Shown: positions 11,849-21,779 of the stretch, in pieces
Numbering within the stretch: position 1 is the stretch's first letter
How the letters are laid out: each line of letters begins with the position of its first letter
Origin: Ceratopteris richardii
Taxonomy: Eukaryota; Streptophyta; Polypodiopsida; Polypodiales; Pteridaceae
Length of the DNA: 64,000 nucleotides
Assembly: GCA_020310875.1 (NCBI GenBank)
Contig: CM035414.1
Location: 192,665,803 to 192,729,802 of the forward strand
Direction of reading: 5' to 3'
Made by a program: the position numbers and the translations under genes
The notes under the pieces: model-generated
Seen by the model: the letters and a program-made list of their open reading frames with translations, nothing else
Databases searched by the model: none
What the model was told of the DNA's origin: nothing

Positions 11849-12371
11849 GCATCAACCTCAATCGAACATTGATAATCATAGTTAGCAAGATGATAATCCC
11901 AATCATGAGATTCTTATTAAGAGGATAAATGTGCGAAAAAGATGCCCAATGTGAACTATTTAGTACAAAATAAATCAGGATTCCGGAATCTTTTATAGCT
12001 TTTTTCTCTTTTCTGTCTTCCATTGCTTTTTTTTTTTGGAGAGTACAATGAATTAGAAATACACACTCACACACCCAACCTCTTAAGATAGAGGCACCCA
12101 TCATGAGAGACTCATGGACATGTCCAACCAAGACAGAAGCAAATAAAGGAAACATACTCTACGTTTACACAACAATCAGAAGACCGTTTGAATCCAATAA
12201 TCAGAACTATTTGAATAACATCTTCCGAAATTTAGGGTATCTGCAATGGAGATTGCTAAAATGGAATCAAATAATAGAATATACACCTCATATAAAAGCG
12301 CCCAATTTGAGATATCCAAGCTCGGAGAAGAAGACCTGTGTGGAGATGCTGCTGCATGGCTATGGAGGCTG

Positions 12372-13262
12372 TCAATTGAGCAACTTTACAAGCAGAACTA
12401 CTACCAGAATGATAATGATGAGGAGGATGATGATGCAGATGCAGGTCCACTTACGGGTGTTCTTCTGTGTTTTGCGGGCTTTGACGAGCTGATTAGTGCC
12501 GTCCATCACGTACACCTGAGCGTCGCCTACAGCCTCCTCGATTGTCTTAATTTTCAACCCTTGCTCCTCCACCAGCACCCCCATGTCGAGGAAGATCTGA
12601 TGGAGCTCCAGCAGGTTTCTCTCCATCTCTTTCAACGCATCGTGACGCTCCCGGATCTCCTCGACCGTGCCCAGGATCTGCCCCCTCCCCTGCTCGCGCA
12701 CTGCCTTCTGCAGAAACGTTTCGCTCTCTCCGCTCGCGATCATCTCCTCGACCATCTCCTCCGTCGCCTCCACCCCCGTCACGGCATGGTACCTGCGCTT
12801 GACGGTGTCCTTGTGCTCGGCCTGTAACCTCTGCCGCAGCTCGTCAAAGCTCTGCGTGAGACTCTGCAGCTTCAGCCGCTGCGTAGCTGTCACGTTCGTC
12901 CGCATACGGTCGAGCGTGCTGCCCGCCTCGCAGCCGGCTATCTTGCGGCTATCCTGATTGCTCCGCTCTAGTGCTTCCAGCTTCCCTTTGATGACTTTCG
13001 CCTTCCGCAAAACCTCCATGACCAGGCTGTCCATGCGCTGCCGCACGCTCTTCATGGCCTGATTGCTGGTGGCGGCTCGGCTATCCTCACTGCTCCGCTG
13101 CAATTGATTGAGCAAGTCTTTCATTTTCTCCATTTCCGCCTCCAGGGCAGATATATCTCCTTGGAAACGCGCCATGGTGGCGCCTCCTGAGAGTTCCACT
13201 CCCGCCTCGAGGTCCGTCTGGGAGGCGCTGCCATTGAAGGAGCGTGACAACAGATTGTTCAT
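12372..13262 (-). CDS. Plant syntaxin, Qa-SNARE of the SYP1 family
   Basis: An uninterrupted 296-residue ORF on the minus strand, the usual length for plasma-membrane syntaxins. It starts MNNLLSRSF, like the family's conserved MNDLxSxSF. Residues about 30-155 are helical (Habc-like). The linker YHAVTGVEATEEM and GESETFLQKAV matches the family. The SNARE motif spans about 199-261 (LLELHQIFLDMGVLVEEQG), with zero-layer Gln at 234. KARKTQKNTRKW precedes a single C-terminal membrane anchor (about 273-293), so it is tail-anchored with a cytosolic SNARE helix. Such proteins pair with SNAP33-type and VAMP72 partners to drive secretion or cell-plate fusion. It is closest by eye to SYP12/SYP11 types; the exact subgroup is not resolvable. 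Base composition is strikingly GC-rich compared with its AT-rich neighbours. No intron is visible. The 3' flank to 12038 looks like UTR, and an 11-base A tract (minus) lies at 12027-12037. Confidence 0.93.
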   Translation of the reverse strand: MNNLLSRSFNGSASQTDLEAGVELSGGATMARFQGDISALEAEMEKMKDLLNQLQRSSEDSRAATSNQAMKSVRQRMDSLVMEVLRKAKVIKGKLEALERSNQDSRKIAGCEAGSTLDRMRTNVTATQRLKLQSLTQSFDELRQRLQAEHKDTVKRRYHAVTGVEATEEMVEEMIASGESETFLQKAVREQGRGQILGTVEEIRERHDALKEMERNLLELHQIFLDMGVLVEEQGLKIKTIEEAVGDAQVYVMDGTNQLVKARKTQKNTRKWTCICIIILLIIIILVVVLLVKLLN

Positions 13263-13311
13263 CCTGAGGTCTCAGACTCCAGGTGATTGAATGCAAGTCA
13301 GAGGTTGTCTG

Positions 13312-13315
13312 TTCT

Positions 13316-13388
<73 letters not shown>
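13312..13388 (-). promoter_or_regulatory. GT/GA microsatellite in the syntaxin leader
   Basis: A GT run (about 13316-13332) joins a pure GA run (13333-13388). Read in the gene's direction it is a CT-rich then CA-rich tract, 50-126 nt upstream of the ATG. CT-rich 5' leaders are common in plant genes. The same arrangement recurs beside both broken 5'-end copies (16283-16296 and 16685-16724), so the tract belongs to the duplicated unit. Transcript limits are not visible. Confidence 0.7.
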
Positions 13389-13391
<3 letters not shown>

Positions 13392-13796
13392 GGGAAGAGG
13401 GGGGCGGGGGGGATTGCTAGCCTGAAGGAAACTGATGTGCGCGCATCTTGGTAGCACCCCTCAAGACCAGGTCTCGACGGGCAGCAACCAAAGTGCCGTA
13501 TGATTATCCAAAACCTCCATTGTCAAAGACTCATTTTTGTTGAATAGTGTTCATGGATCGGAAACTAAGACATAGAAAATTGGCCATCAAACACACGAAA
13601 ACGTGTGCCAAGGAGGTTAGCCCAATTCTTAATACTAGGATGCTATTTCTAGAAAGAAGACCCATTAAAGATTGAGAGAGAGAGAGAGAGAGATCAGTCT
13701 TATTCTCTTAGCCTCCTAAGGAACCCGTGCAAGATTTACGCGTTAAAAATGTGCTTAAAAGTCCAAATGGGTGTCTTGCAACACTAAGCCTTGCTC

Positions 13797-14320
13797 GCTC
13801 ACAAAGCAAGAGCATATAACTTTCTAGAGGCCGAATGGTCTGAAGACCAGCTAGGTTATAATACATATATCGGAAGCCAATTGCAAAGGTGCAACAATGG
13901 AAGATCAATCAAAGACATGCATACAACCCACTTCTACTCTTGTAGTCTATGTAATAATGAATGATTTTAGCCCTAATGACAATATGTCCCTCATCGAGAA
14001 GGGCCTTAATTGACAGTGTTTCATGGGCTATTATCCCACCATGGCCTAGTCGACTCTTCTTGTCTTACTAACTAGTTAGCATAACTGCTAGTATCATCAA
14101 TAATTTGGCTATATAGAGAGAGAGGATTAGTACTGCATAACTGCTAGTATCATCAATAATTTGGCGATGCTATTCCATGTACATTCCTTGCTTGGCTCGT
14201 GCCTTCTCTGCATAACGTTCATAAAATTCGCAAAGGAGAAGAGTGGATAAAAGACGGCAGCCTTCACGGATGGATATTCCCAATTCAAAAGTCAGCCTTG
14301 AAGAGAGTGGTCTACACTAA
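13797..14320. repeat. Segmental duplicate block, copy A
   Basis: 13797-14080 matches 15697-15995, and 14137-14320 matches 16318-16505, both with scattered substitutions. Between the two parts, a 30-bp word (CATAACTGCTAGTATCATC...) is itself repeated at about 14079 and 14137. The block lies 0.5-1.1 kb upstream of the syntaxin ATG. Short frames in it are conserved only as far as the DNA is, so I do not call a gene. Confidence 0.85.
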
Positions 14321-15014
14321 GTACATTCATTCTACAACTTTTCTTTATTTTATTCAAGCTTGGGAAAATAGGCATCAACCAAACTTCCTTTTGAACGAAA
14401 ATAAAATAAAAAATAAGTGGGCATCCCATATAAGGGCGAGGAAAAGTTCATTAACCTTCTCTATAACTCTCTCTAAAACATAGGTTTCCTATCTAGTTTT
14501 TGCTCTCATCATTGTTGCACCTTCACGCAATATTACCCCTACTCTATAGGAAAGATGGGATCCTAAGGGCACTATGCCCCTTCACTATACGTTTGTTCTT
14601 TCATTAATTCAAACAAGGGAGGCTAAGGCTCAACCAAACTTCCTTTTTTTTAATATATTTTTTTAAGAGAGGTCCTTGCACTCATCATTGTTGAATACTC
14701 TAGTTTGGGATTTCTTCTGAACTTCCAATGAATGATCTTCAATTTTGGAATCAAGAAGAGCAACATGCGCTCTGATTGTTGTCATTTCCATTAGGTTACC
14801 TTTGGATGGAAGAATTCTGAAAGTGTCTTCTTATGAGTTGGACGTGTCTTCCTATGCGTTGGACTCATCATCACTAACACAAATGCAATGTCTTTCCATC
14901 CATTTTCTTTTGGTTTTTGCTTTCCATTCTTATAAATGTCAAATATCGAAGGAACACAAAAGTCTCTTCTCAAAGGAAGTTTGATCATTGGGAACTACTC
15001 TTCAAACTTAGCTT

Positions 15015-15098
15015 GAACTAATTGAAATTACAATAAAAGGCAAGCATAGCACTCATGAACTAATTGAAATTACAATAAAAGGCAAGCATAGCACTCAT
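15015..15098. repeat. 42-bp tandem duplication
   Basis: Two adjacent identical 42-bp copies beginning GAACTAATTGAAATTAC. They lie in the 14321-15696 interval, which otherwise contains only AT-rich sequence, the C-rich tract at 15327-15348, and no gene I can support. Confidence 0.92.
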
Positions 15099-15326
15099 GA
15101 AACCTCTTCAATCCCACAAAGCAAGGGTTAGATGCATAACAACTTTTAGGATATAGAGCCCCATGGATCACTAAAGTAAACATTGGGAAGGTATGACCCT
15201 AAGTCTAGACAAGTTTGAACTAGGTAAGTCAAAGTTCCAATGGTCCCTATAAGGAATTTCTTTGATAGCTCACCATGGTGGTGGTAATAGGTATCCTGTT
15301 GCATCCCATAGGAGTTCAATCCACCT

Positions 15327-15348
15327 CCCCTCCCCCCTACCCCCACCC
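15327..15348 (-). other. Putative G-quadruplex motif
   Basis: The plus strand has C4-T-C6-TA-C5-A-C3. The minus strand, which is the syntaxin coding strand, therefore has four runs of three or more G with loops of only 1-2 nt, the pattern expected of a very stable quadruplex. It lies about 2 kb upstream of the syntaxin start. Confidence 0.75.
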
Positions 15349-15696
15349 GACCTTTAGAAGTTAAGGGCCCAAGCAAGGTGCGCTTACAACACAATTTATA
15401 TTTTGGGAGACAACACATGGCTTATATAATTCTTCCAATTCTTATACCATCACTACTACCCATCCCATCGATGATCGTTTCCAATAAGATACTAACTTAT
15501 TAGGGCATTGCTTGAGCGATACCCATTTAAGATTGATCAACTTGAAACGGTCATGGATAGCATGTAGGTGATAATAATCATGAATTCACTCATCTTATTT
15601 ACCACTTGGAGCATGAACCTTATTTTGTATTCTTCTCGAGTTTAGATTATGAAAGAATAAGAAGTGATGGGCATACTACTCACAATGCCCTTGGTA

Positions 15697-16505
15697 GCTC
15701 ACAAAGCAAGAGCATATAACCTTCTAGAGGCCAAATGGTCTGAAGACCAGCTAGGTTATACAGATATCGGAAGCCAATTGCAAAGGTGCAACAATGGAAG
15801 ATCAACCAAAGACATGCATACAACCCACTTCTACTCTTGTAGTCTATGTAATAATCACGGATTTTAGCTCTAATGACAAGATGTCCCTCATCGAGAAGGG
15901 TATTCAAACATATGGCTTTAATTGACAGTGTTTGTTGGGCTGCTATGCCACCATGGCCTAGTCGGCTCTTCCTGTCTTACTAACTAATGTTAGCAGCCCC
16001 TCCATCTACTTAAACTCCTCTCTAAACATTATTTGTAGTTAGAACGAGCGTCAAATACACACCGTCATCTAAATGACATTAATTTCGATGTTATTTCTGA
16101 TGCTTGTAGCATGCCAACAAGATAGAATAATGAAGTTGATACCGAGTTTGCCATGTCAACCTCTGTCTTTTTCAGAGGCGCCACCATTGCAGGAGCATGG
16201 CATCATAATTTCCATGCTGCCATCTCAGACTTGAGGTGAATGAATTGAACTCAACGGTATTCTGATTCTGTTTGTGTATGCAAGAGAGAGAGAGAGGTAG
16301 TACTACATAAACTCTGCATAAGTGCTAGTATCATCAATAATTTGGCGATGCTTTTCCATTTACTGTACTTGCTTGGCTCTTGCCTTCTCTGTATAACGTT
16401 CATAAAACTCGTGAAGGAGAAGAGTGGACAAACGACGGCAGCCTTCGTGGATGGATCATGGATATTCCCAATTCAAAAGTCAGCGTTGAAGAGAGTGGTC
16501 TTCTT
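15697..16505. repeat. Segmental duplicate block, copy B
   Basis: This contains the counterparts of copy A (15697-15995 and 16318-16505). Between them, at about 15996-16317, is an extra segment that includes a broken copy of the syntaxin 5' end. Copy A lacks this insert, so either B gained it or A lost it. Confidence 0.85.
16155..16300 (-). pseudogene. Broken copy 1 of the syntaxin 5' end
   Basis: On the minus strand a short frame reads PCSCNGGASEKDRG, which aligns with SFNGSASQTDLEAG at residues 8-21 of the syntaxin gene. Similarity continues into the leader (CTCAGACT, then AGGTGAATGAATTGAA) and to a short GA run at 16283-16296. A stop follows at once, and no Habc or SNARE sequence is present, so only the first-exon start and leader were copied. 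Confidence 0.7.
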
Positions 16506-16554
16506 CGGACTTCTTTGTCGCATGTCTGCGTGGAAAGGAGCCATGGGAATATCA

Positions 16555-16678
16555 ACCTCTGGTAGTACGACTCCCGAGTCCCATCTCGGGATCGGTCTGT
16601 CTCAGAGGCGCCGCCATTGAAGAAGCATGGCAAGTTCAGGCTTTCCAAATTCCATCATTCCATGCCCTCTTTCTGTTT

Positions 16679-16725
<47 letters not shown>
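16555..16725 (-). pseudogene. Broken copy 2 of the syntaxin 5' end
   Basis: The minus-strand frame includes FFNGGASETDRSRDGTRES, aligned with SFNGSASQTDLEAGVEL of the intact gene. As in copy 1, a GA run (16685-16724) sits upstream in the same relative place. The Habc, SNARE and anchor parts are missing. The nucleotide match around AGGCGCCGCCATTGAAG is clearer than the protein match. Confidence 0.7.
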
Positions 16726-16727
<2 letters not shown>

Positions 16728-16793
16728 TCTCCATCCTCTCATACATACACAGGAAGAGTTGTGTGGGATACTCTCTCTCTCTCTCTCTCTCTC
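16685..16793. repeat. Inverted GA and CT microsatellites
   Basis: A 40-bp GA run (16685-16724) and a 23-bp CT run (16771-16793) are separated by 46 bp, so they can form a stem of about 23 bp. Confidence 0.9.
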
Positions 16794-16905
16794 ATATTTT
16801 GTGCGCTCTTGATTACTATGCCTGAAAAGGACCCACCCCCGGCCTCGATGAGAGAAAGACAAACAGAAATTGTGTGTTTGCCATTGAAACTGTGTACTGG
16901 TCGTC

Positions 16906-17649
16906 GTTAAGATGTAGAACTAAATTATGGTGTTATCTGTGTCACGATATGACTAATAAAGAACTTTCCAATTTTCGGCATATTTTTTCGTTTTTCTTCA
17001 ATTATAATTATCTCTAATTGCTTTTTAAAAACTTTGAGACGAGGATTTCTCTCACATGCTTACGTCTTAATTTTTTAACTAAGAAACTTCTGCATTAAAT
17101 TACTAATGAGTAAATACTTCTACAAACATGAATACTTCAGTATTTTAAGTTGAGTGATACTTATTGGGAAGACGGATTAACTAATAAATCTTCTGTATTT
17201 ATCCTCTTCGAATTGTAGTTCTTGTTCGTATTAGTCCATGTAAAGTCTGTCAAAGAAGGGTTAGAGAGTCTTATTGATGGCATGAACATGCTTCGGTGGC
17301 TGATCAATGCTAGTGAATGACCAACGTGAATGCGTTTGATAAAAGCATAAGGGCAAGATGTAGAGGGCATGGAGACCCTTCTAATCGATAAATACAATCC
17401 AATAATTTGTTTGAATAATTATATCCATGGCATGCGTATAGACTACTTCTACACTAATCTGGACATCAATTTGATCCCTCATATATCTACCTTGTAATCT
17501 CCCAATTAAAGTAGGAAAAATCTCTAATAAAGATTTAGTATGAGAACAAACGGATGGACAATGTCCGCATCCTTCTATTCTCTTCTCTTCTAATATATTC
17601 ATTTCTATTGCATAGTCATTTTGGAACATGGTTATGGACCTTTGAGGTG

Positions 17650-17690
<41 letters not shown>

Positions 17691-18170
17691 CTTTTTTAAA
17701 CACTGAGTGTATTATTTTTCCTTCATACATGCGCTTCATCGTTTGTTCTTTTTGTTCCAAAAACTCGTATTCATTCATCGAGTTTTATTGAATGGGAGCT
17801 TAGTGGAATGAATTACAAGTTATAAAAGTTCAAAATATCATCAACTTTGTAAATATATAAGCTATTGGATAATTTCATGGAGCTACGAGGGCCTAACTTA
17901 AAGTTTCCTCTAATGCAAGATCCAATAAACTCTAGAGCAATAATTTAGTCCAATCCATAGCTTCCTTTAGCATGACAATGAAAAACGGAGGTGCATTATG
18001 CTCAATTAATATTAGGATACGTGGTTATATTCTTAATTTATTTCAACACATCACTAAACAAAAAACCTTTTTGCATATCACATTGCCGATGTGAAAAAAA
18101 TAGTCACACAATAATCTAGGGTCTAAAAAATCAACTAATAAATGAAACACGTTTAGAACTAGATAAGAAT
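16906..18170. other. AT-rich interval with no recognised gene
   Basis: I see no coding pattern here. The only clear feature is a GA run at 17655-17688, preceded by TTTGAGGTGCCTATG, which weakly resembles the leader side of the syntaxin 5'-end copies. Confidence 0.6.
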
Positions 18171-18179
18171 GGAACTTCA

Positions 18180-18413
18180 TCAAGAGGATGAAACATTTAA
18201 AAGATCAACTGGATGATATTGGTTTATCGCAATACCTAATGAATCAGCTCAAGGCCATGTTTAAATCCGTTTAGAGATTTATCATGGGTTATTGACAACT
18301 AGCAACACCCAAGCTAGACCTATCCCTCTCACTTTTGAAGAGATTTTTGCAATGATTCGAGAAGAACAAATGTGCGATGAGAATCATTATGACCCATCAA
18401 GTTTCAAATGATG
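18180..18413 (+). pseudogene. Copia gag fragment
   Basis: Translation shows HLKDQLDDIG, then YLMNQLKAM and, after a frame change, TFEEIFAMIREEQMCDEN. These match the middle of UBN2-type gag. Stops and shifts occur within 80 codons, no LTR is visible, and the fragment abuts the LINE relic on the opposite strand. Confidence 0.6.
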
Positions 18414-18589
18414 CTAAAATCTTAACTAGAATAAAGAGTAAATAAACATTTGATAGATGAATAATTATGTTGCTAAGTACAAGATTTTGTGACAAACAGA
18501 AGGAAGAGGCTTTTCCAAAGGGACATCGTGAAACCATGAATCCTTCATATCCTCGATGGGTGACTAAAGGAGGTCACTATTGGGATCTA

Positions 18590-20010
18590 ACAAGACAATA
18601 TGATTGGCAAGGGAGAGAGTGGGAAACCCCAATTGTTTTCTCAAGCCTATCAATAATATGCCCCTTGTGATCCCACCAATTTGGGAGCACTTCCACCATG
18701 TTAAAGTCACCAAAGAGGGCCAGGTTTGAAGGAAGGTTATCTATCCAATCGTGGGTTTTAATTCTCTCTTGATTTAAGTTTAGGCCATAAATTGACACCA
18801 CTGAGAAGGGGTCTAGGGCCCCAAACCTGAATGCCACCCATCTCTATTGAGCATCACATGAATAGCTAATGAAAGATGAACATTAGCATTGGAAATCTAG
18901 GAATGCTACGTGTTGATATACTTTAGTCTCTTTAAGGAATCCTCGTCATCGACTTTAATCTATTGAAGGTAGATGAAATCTAAGTTTAAATTTTTATCCT
19001 TGAGCCGTTGGCCTATGATCTTGACACTTGCAAGATCCGTGAGCCCACTAATTCGGAAACAGAAGATGATCATTTTCAAATGGATAGGTCTTTTTTACTT
19101 GGTTTTTATCTCTATTTCTCATGGTTTTTCCTTCTTCATAATTTTTGGGAACAAAGTCATTGTTTGCATTGAATCTCTCTTTGATAGGGCTCTTATAGAG
19201 AGGTAAAAGTTCAAGAGGGGGCTAACCTTTAGGGCCACAAACTATCTTTGCATACAACTCTAGGACAATCAAGCCAATGATGGAACTTTGATGGGCTCGA
19301 TCATCTTCTTCTCTAGTAGCATACTCTTCTTGAGATATATTGTCATGGGAAACTTCAATGTCTTCCAATTAAGTGAAACCACCTCAATAGTCAGATAATT
19401 TTACCTTTGTCTCCAAGATTAGAGCTTCACTACGTGAGACATTCCTTCTTCTTATTTCTTTTTAGGGATTCTTTATTTTTTCTTTTGACCTTTTTAAATC
19501 CATCCACGTTTAACCTCATTGCTTGAGTCCTCCTTACGATTTTTGTTTGAATTGGTGTTTTTCTTGTGTGAAGATCCATGGAGATATGGTTTGACGATGA
19601 GGAGTTTCCCACTTGTTGGGTAGCACCTAGATCCTCCTCATTAGACATTGATTTTTTGGCCCCTTTTGTCATAGGAAACTCTTTGATTTTGTAGCCTTGA
19701 GTGCCACAATGAAAGAAATCATTTGGGATGTTCTTGTAATTTACTTCTTTCTCAAGGATATTCTCTTCACCAATATGAATAATGATTGAGGATGTGAGCT
19801 CAAGGTTAAGATCATCCTAGATACACATTTGCAAGTGCCATCGCGGGTTAAAGGAGTTGGGTACATCCTCATATATTGGATGCCCAACATTGTCTTTCAT
19901 TGTCAATTTCCACCTAAGTGGGTTAACTATCTCGTTGGTTAAAAAATGAAGGAAGAATTCTAGGTTAGGAAATTCTACCCATAGAGGGAGAGATGATGGC
20001 CATGAACACC
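18590..20010 (-). pseudogene. LINE retrotransposon relic (ORF1 and endonuclease start)
   Basis: Reading right to left, about 20010-19430 is an ORF1-like stretch with LWVEFPNLEFF (the DUF4283-type core of plant LINE ORF1), then NIPNDFFHCGTQGY, a decayed zinc knuckle. 18960-18590 has the start of an apurinic-type endonuclease (LDFIYLQ, then VVSIYGLN and LALFGDFNMVEV, where GDFN is the endonuclease signature). No reverse transcriptase follows: the element is cut at its 3' side, the reverse of the usual 5' truncation. Stops occur throughout. The right end meets the LTR of X at 20061. Confidence 0.75.
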
Positions 20011-20060
20011 TCTCCCACTTGAAAAGCCATCAATGCCCACCAAAATTTGGACTATCGATT

Positions 20061-20293
20061 TGTTGATATATTTTGGTAGTGATGTGTGTGAACACACTTA
20101 GGACCTTCAGGGCACTTTTTTCCCTCTTTGGGATGTTTTTCTCTCCCGATTTTTATATATTCCTATAACCCTAATGGGCCACTTATTATTGTACATTCAC
20201 TTGGTGATTCATTTAGTGTTGCATTGTGCTCCAATATTATTCTTCTTCCTTGTGTCGTTCATATGCTTGCATAGACCTCGAATTATTCTAACA
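20061..20293 (+). repeat. X 5' LTR (233 bp)
   Basis: Starts TGTTGATATATTTTGG and ends ATTCTAACA. It is followed by TTGGTATCAGCGCAGG (20295-20310), a variant tRNA-Met primer site with C in place of the usual A. Matching right-LTR pieces lie at 27320-27367 and 32886-33052. Confidence 0.88.
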
Positions 20294-20639
20294 ATTGGTA
20301 TCAGCGCAGGTCGCGGGCTCATCTAAGGCATCGTCAACACCCCTCAGATCACAGTCTCAGAATCCCATAAAAATTGGTGAGCATACTCATGGAAATTACG
20401 AGCAAATCGATCTGAGCTCATTCCGGACTTTGAATGCACTATTGCAATGTCTCTACCGTCAATTTATTCCTTTTGTGCCAAACATATATACAAGTTTCAA
20501 TTTACTAGTACAAGTGCCTCAAAGTCTGCTACAAGTTTAGTAGAGCTCGATAGGGCAGTTCTGTTCAAGTTTTTAAGATACAATAATTTTTCTACTTCAA
20601 TGTATTTAGCTAGTGGCGAGGCTGAAAGTAATAATGTAT

Positions 20640-21775
20640 TCCATATCATGGCTATTTAGGACAAGCTAGATGGTATCAATTACCCGTTTTGGCATATATG
20701 ATGCATCACCTATTGGTAGCAAAAGGAATGTGGAATATTGTGGATAGTATTGAGAAATGCCCTTCTACACCTGTGAATACAATTATTGAAGGTGATGAAG
20801 ATGGCATTGAAGATTATGATTTTTAGATTCCTATTTGTGTTGTGGTTCCTGCTACACCTATTGTAGAGCAACTTTGTTGGGATGGCAGAGATGCTTAGGC
20901 ACATGCATTGATAGCCTTTTCTATCAAACATGCCATTATTCCTCATATTCACTCTTGCAAAACAACAAAGGATGTTTGGGATACACTTAACACTTTATAC
21001 CAGGCAAGAGATGAGGCTTCTATTGCTTATGTCCAAAAACAATTGGAGAGTGAGCATATGAATGAAGGAAATTATGTGGATAGTTTTTTTGACAAAGATC
21101 AAAGATTTGAAGGTACAATTGATTTCTACTGATGAAGTTTTACCAAATAATTCACTTGTGTAGAATATTCTTATTGGTCTTCTTGATTGATATCAGAGTT
21201 TTACTTCTACTCTTTGAATGATGATTAAAGGAAATCCAAATGCCTTAACATTTGAGGATTTATTCTTTGTTTTGTTGCAGGAAGATCAATCATGTAGAAA
21301 AGGTCATTATACGTGTTGCAAATAAATCTTTCTTAGGTAGTCAGAAAGGCAAGGGTAAATGGAGCTCATCTAGTAGTAAGCAAAAATCTGCTAATGCTGC
21401 ACAATCGAAGAAGGAAGACAAAGATGAGAAGAAAACAGAAAAGCAAAAAGAGTTTTGCAAATACTATAAATGAAATGATCATGTCACAAAGAGTTGTCCA
21501 AAACTGGCTGCAAAAGAGGCAAAGAAGAAAGAGGCCGAAATGATTGTTGTGGAATCCTCTACACCAAAAACAAAGTCTCCTAATCTTGTGCAAAATGAAG
21601 GATGGGCATTTACTATTATATGCAGTTATGACCCATCTTCTCATGAGCAGTGCATGTCTACAATAGACTCAAAAGTTTAGTACTCTGATAGTGGGGCAAC
21701 CAAACATATTACCTCACAGCACAATTTCTTCAATTCACTTGCTGTCCCTACAAGGAATATTATCACCTATGTAAA
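20640..21775 (+). pseudogene. X gag and protease remnant
   Basis: Recognisable stretches in order are DKLDGINYPFW, KTTKDVWDTLNTLY (UBN2 core, near 20960-21000), a Lys-rich tail, a damaged zinc knuckle (FCKYYK then HVTKSC, second Cys lost) and the protease active-site motif YSDSGATKHIT near 21690. Several in-frame stops and frame changes separate them. The 20311-20640 stretch is leader with no clear content. Confidence 0.75.
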
Positions 21776-21779
21776 AAAA

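Noticed and set aside
12027-12037. Syntaxin gene as a retrocopy (intronless with an A tract downstream)
   Set aside because: The A tract is only 11 bases, no target duplication was found, and upstream leader sequences are shared with the local duplicates. SYP1 genes with few or no introns are known.
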